From NCBI GenBank assembly GCA_945864225.1, contig CAMBAL010000001.1, positions 40,468 to 104,467 on the forward strand: a stretch of 64,000 nt of DNA, written 5' to 3'. This DNA is from an uncultured Blautia sp. (GTDB lineage Bacteria; Bacillota; Clostridia; Lachnospirales; Lachnospiraceae). Positions 61,070-64,000 of the stretch are shown here, piece after piece. Both the position numbers and the translations under genes were made by a program. Under the pieces are notes generated by a model. It saw only the letters and a program-made list of their open reading frames with translations. It was not told the DNA's origin and did not search any database. Position 1 is the stretch's first letter, and each line of letters begins with the position of its first letter.

Positions 61070-62929
61070 ATGAGCAAAAATCGAAGCCTGATCGGAAAGA
61101 TAGAATGGGGACGGATGTTGAAAAAGCTTTCCCCTTATACAATAAAAAAAGGGCTGCTTTATTTGAAGCATTATGGCCCGAAAGAGTTCTGGATACGCCT
61201 TCATGAGAGATTTGAGCCGGAGGAGGTTCCCTATGGTCCCTGGTACGAAGCGTATGTGCCGGATGAAAAAACACTGGAGGAGCAGCGGAAGCATTCTTTT
61301 TCCCATGCACCTTTGATCAGTGTGGCAGTTCCTGCCTACAGGACTCCTCCGCAGTTCCTGAGAGAGATGATAGAATCTCTTGTGGCTCAGACATACGGGA
61401 ACTGGGAACTGTGCATTGCCAATGGAAGCCCCGATGATTCGGCGATGGCAGAGATTCTGGAAGAATATGAAAAAAAAGACCGCCGCGTGCGCTTTAAAAA
61501 TCTGACGAAAAATCTTGGGATCGCGGAAAATACCAATGCAGCGCTTGCCATGGCAGAGGGAGAATTTGTGGGACTTCTGGATCATGATGACCTTCTGGCA
61601 CCGAATGCACTTTATGAGGTGGTTTGTGCTCTTGAGAAAAATCCGGAAGCAGATGCTGTGTATACAGACGAAGACAAAGTTACCATGAATCTGGAAGAAC
61701 ATTTTCAGCCGCATCTGAAACCGGATTTTAATCTGGATCTTCTCAGATCCAATAATTATATCTGTCATTTTTTTCTGGCGAGAAAATCGGTGATAGAAAC
61801 AGCAGGCGGTTTTCGGCGGGAATTTGACGGTGCCCAGGATCATGATTTTATTTTCCGCTGTGTGGAAAATTCCAGAAAAGTGGTTCATGTACCGGAAATT
61901 CTTTATCACTGGAGGACGCATAAGGCATCTACTGCCGACAATCCGGCAAGTAAAATGTATGCCTATGATGCGGGCAAGCGTGCGATTGAAGCACATCTGA
62001 AGCGGACAGGGACGGATGGAATCGTCAGTCACACACCGGATCTTGGATTTTTCCGTGTGAAATATCCGGTACAGGGAGAACCGATGGTTTCCATTATCAT
62101 TCCAAATAAAGATCAGAAGGAATCGCTGGAAGCCTGCCTGAATTCTGTTCGTGAGAAGACGAAATACACAAATTACGAGATTATCATTATTGAGAATAAC
62201 AGTACATCTGAGGAGATTTTCCGTTATTACAGAGAACTGTCGGCAGATCCCCGAATCCGTCTTTTGCGCTGGAAAAAGGAATTTAATTATTCCGCCATTA
62301 ATAATTACGGTGTCCGCCATGCCAAAGGGGAATATCTTCTTTTTCTGAATAATGATGTGACTGTGATTACAGAGGACTGGATGGAGGAAATGCTTGGCGT
62401 ATGTCAGCGTCCGGAGGTCGGAGCTGTGGGCGTGAAACTGATTTATCCGGACAACACGATTCAGCATGCGGGGTGTGTTGTGGGAATGGGTGGTATTGCC
62501 GGACACATGTTTACGGATATGCCTGCCAACAGAACCGGTTATCTGCATAAGGCATCCATCCTGCAGGATATGAGTGCTGTAACTGCAGCATGCATGATGA
62601 TGAAGAAATCTGTTTTTGACAAAGTGGGCGGTTTTACAGAAGAACTGGCGGTGGCTTTTAATGACGTAGACCTCTGTCTGAAAACAGGAAGGGCCGGTTA
62701 TCTGGTTGTTTATGATCCTTATGCGCAGCTGTGGCATATGGAATCCAAATCCCGCGGAGCGGAAGACAGCAAAGAAAAGGTGCGCCGTTTCCAGACGGAA
62801 ATTGAATATATGCGCAGCCACTGGATTGATATTCTGAAGAATGGGGATCCATATTACAATAAAAATCTTTCCCTGACTAAGTGGAATTATTCGCTTCGTC
62901 CATTGCCCGGTACATCGGCCCCGAAATGA
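61070..62929 (+). CDS. Tandem-domain GT2 glycosyltransferase (619 aa)
   Basis: Same tandem GT2 plan as the two large enzymes upstream but without their beta-rich N-terminal part: a short basic lead (about 1-80), the first GT2 domain (about 82-320: ISVAVPAYRTPPQFLREMI, LDHDDLLAPNAL, YTDEDKVTM) and the second (about 340-590: VSIIIPNKDQKESLEACL, YLLFLNNDVTVITEDWMEE, AFNDVDLCLKTGRAGYL). The ribosome site is weak (AGGATAGG before ATG). It is driven by its own promoter at 60942, after the inserted minus-strand gene, so it may be regulated apart from the main operon. Donor sugar unknown; rhamnose is the locus default. Confidence 0.87.
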   Translation: MSKNRSLIGKIEWGRMLKKLSPYTIKKGLLYLKHYGPKEFWIRLHERFEPEEVPYGPWYEAYVPDEKTLEEQRKHSFSHAPLISVAVPAYRTPPQFLREMIESLVAQTYGNWELCIANGSPDDSAMAEILEEYEKKDRRVRFKNLTKNLGIAENTNAALAMAEGEFVGLLDHDDLLAPNALYEVVCALEKNPEADAVYTDEDKVTMNLEEHFQPHLKPDFNLDLLRSNNYICHFFLARKSVIETAGGFRREFDGAQDHDFIFRCVENSRKVVHVPEILYHWRTHKASTADNPASKMYAYDAGKRAIEAHLKRTGTDGIVSHTPDLGFFRVKYPVQGEPMVSIIIPNKDQKESLEACLNSVREKTKYTNYEIIIIENNSTSEEIFRYYRELSADPRIRLLRWKKEFNYSAINNYGVRHAKGEYLLFLNNDVTVITEDWMEEMLGVCQRPEVGAVGVKLIYPDNTIQHAGCVVGMGGIAGHMFTDMPANRTGYLHKASILQDMSAVTAACMMMKKSVFDKVGGFTEELAVAFNDVDLCLKTGRAGYLVVYDPYAQLWHMESKSRGAEDSKEKVRRFQTEIEYMRSHWIDILKNGDPYYNKNLSLTKWNYSLRPLPGTSAPK

Positions 62930-62987
62930 TTTACGGGTCGGTATGCTGGAAGGGGAAAAACAATATGATTACGGATAAGGAGAAACA

Positions 62988-63947
62988 ATGGAGGAAGTAT
63001 CGGTCGTAATTCCAAATTATAACGGAATTGCCTATCTGGATGGAGTATTAAGTTCCCTGGAAAGGCAGACGATGAAAAATTATGAAGTGATTCTGGTAGA
63101 CAATGGTTCTTCAGATGGCAGCAGTGCTTTTGTGATGGCAAATTATCCATGGGTTCATCTGATAGAACTGCCGGATAATTTCGGTTTCTGTAAGGCGGTA
63201 AATGAAGGAATAAAGGCATCCAGAGCACCGTATGTATTGCTTTTGAATAATGATACGGAAGCAGCTCCGGATTTTCTGGAGGAAATGACAGCTGCGATCC
63301 GCAGACATAAAAAAGCTTTTTCCTGTGCGGCAAAAATGGTACAGTTCCATGACCGGGACAAGCTGGATGATGCTGGGAATTATTACTGTGCGCTTGGCTG
63401 GTCTTATGCCAGAGGCAAGGGAAAAGATATTCATACTTACGAAACGGAAGAGCAGATTTTTTCAGCCTGCGGTGGAGCAGCTATATACAGAAGGAAAATC
63501 CTGGATAAGATCGGGCTTTTTGATGAAGAACATTTTGCCTATCTGGAGGATACAGATATCGGTTATCGCGCAAGAATTTACGGGTATGAAAACTGGTATG
63601 CCCCACGGGCGATGGTTTACCATGTGGGAAGCGGTACCACGGGATCCCGTTATAATCATTTTAAGACCAGATATTCTTCCAGAAATAATATCTATCTGAT
63701 TTACAAAAATATGCCGTTTCTTCAGATTCTGCTGAACATGCCGTTTCTTCTTGCCGGATTTGGGACCAAATTCTTATTCTTTGCGGTCAAAGGAATGGGA
63801 AGAGAGTATCTGGCAGGTATCAAAAATGGTTTTCAGATCAGCAGAAAAGGAAGGAAAGTTCCGTTTTTATTCAAAAATCTGCCGAATTATGTAAGAATTC
63901 AGCTGGAATTGTGGCTGAATATGGTCAGACGTTTTGCGATGTTCTGA
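62988..63947 (+). CDS. GT2 glycosyltransferase, rhamnosyltransferase-like
   Basis: A single-domain GT2 enzyme of 319 residues. It begins VSVVIPNYNGIAYLDGVL, has LVDNGSSDGS near residue 36, LLLNNDTEAAPDFLEEM near 85, CGGAAIYRRKIL near 165 and the acceptor-site region FAYLEDTDIGYRARIYG near 185. This is the WbbL/RfbN-like pattern common in rhamnan and O-antigen loci. The C-terminal third has hydrophobic segments (FLQILLNMPFLLAGFGTKFLF) suggesting membrane association. The reading frame ends at a normal TGA (63945-63947) five bases before the adapter, so the protein is probably complete. Confidence 0.88.
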   Translation: MEEVSVVIPNYNGIAYLDGVLSSLERQTMKNYEVILVDNGSSDGSSAFVMANYPWVHLIELPDNFGFCKAVNEGIKASRAPYVLLLNNDTEAAPDFLEEMTAAIRRHKKAFSCAAKMVQFHDRDKLDDAGNYYCALGWSYARGKGKDIHTYETEEQIFSACGGAAIYRRKILDKIGLFDEEHFAYLEDTDIGYRARIYGYENWYAPRAMVYHVGSGTTGSRYNHFKTRYSSRNNIYLIYKNMPFLQILLNMPFLLAGFGTKFLFFAVKGMGREYLAGIKNGFQISRKGRKVPFLFKNLPNYVRIQLELWLNMVRRFAMF

Positions 63948-63952
63948 TGCTT

Positions 63953-64000
63953 CTGTCTCTTATACACATCTCCGAGCCCACGAGACCGTACTAGATCTCG
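63953..64000. other. Illumina Nextera (Tn5) adapter with index read-through, not genomic
   Basis: 63953-63971 is the 19-base Tn5 mosaic end (CTGTCTCTTATACACATCT). 63972-63986 is CCGAGCCCACGAGAC, the rest of the Nextera read-2 adapter. 63987-63994 (CGTACTAG) fits an eight-base i7 index (the N702 sequence as I recall it), and ATCTCG is the start of the P7 sequence. It should be trimmed; genome sequence ends at 63952. Confidence 0.98.

Noticed and set aside
63953-63971. Tn5 mosaic end as evidence of a transposon
   Set aside because: It is followed directly by Nextera adapter, index and P7 bases, and no transposase is near, so it is library contamination.

Overview
The window is a continuous stretch of a low-to-moderate GC, endospore-forming Firmicutes chromosome. 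It most resembles a gut Lachnospiraceae (Blautia/Mediterraneibacter type). Grounds: strong AAGGAGG ribosome sites, sporulation genes gpr and spoIIP, the conserved neighbourhood comEC / holA / rpsT / gpr / spoIIP / lepA / hemW, cell-wall-binding repeat proteins, and a large dTDP-rhamnose wall-polysaccharide cluster. Genus is inference. No rRNA, tRNA, CRISPR array, prophage or insertion sequence was found. The last 48 bases (63953-64000) are an Illumina Nextera adapter, not genome.

Region 1 (1-11.85 kb): the 3' part of comEC, then a compact glycan-use island: solute-binding protein, attenuating hairpin, two permeases, an unassigned six-hairpin glycosidase, a GH43 xylosidase/arabinosidase, a convergent AraC regulator and a GH4 NAD-dependent glycosidase. 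It lies exactly between comEC and holA, which are adjacent in Bacillus, so it looks inserted. Region 2 (12-26.5 kb): housekeeping and sporulation genes holA, rpsT (minus), gpr, spoIIP, lepA, a small lipoprotein, hemW, uvrA, mreB, recD2, comF. Region 3 (26.5-31 kb): a structured intergenic element, two membrane proteins of unknown function, then cdaA-cdaR (c-di-AMP synthesis) followed by an HPr gene. Region 4 (31-37.2 kb): three secreted wall enzymes (L,D-transpeptidase, GH25 lysozyme, amidase), all with the same family of aromatic cell-wall-binding repeats.

Region 5 (37.2-63.95 kb) is a surface-polysaccharide locus. rmlA, rmlB, rmlC and rmlD supply dTDP-L-rhamnose. A Wzm/Wzt-type ABC exporter, a methyltransferase, a kinase-like coiled-coil protein and four large or medium GT2 glycosyltransferases look like the chain-building, capping and export machinery. 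Nested in it (38.4-44.7 kb) is an unusual module: an ATP-grasp ligase fused to an ACC-deaminase/D-cysteine-desulfhydrase-like PLP domain, a second ATP-grasp ligase, two small SMR/ArnE-ArnF-like membrane proteins, an ArnC-like undecaprenyl-phosphate glycosyltransferase and a WecE-type sugar aminotransferase. With the GT-C protein at 57.9 kb, this reads as a Gram-positive pathway that makes dTDP-Fuc4N, loads it on a lipid carrier, flips it and adds it to the wall polymer, probably decorated with one or two amino acids. This module is the best candidate for an undescribed system.
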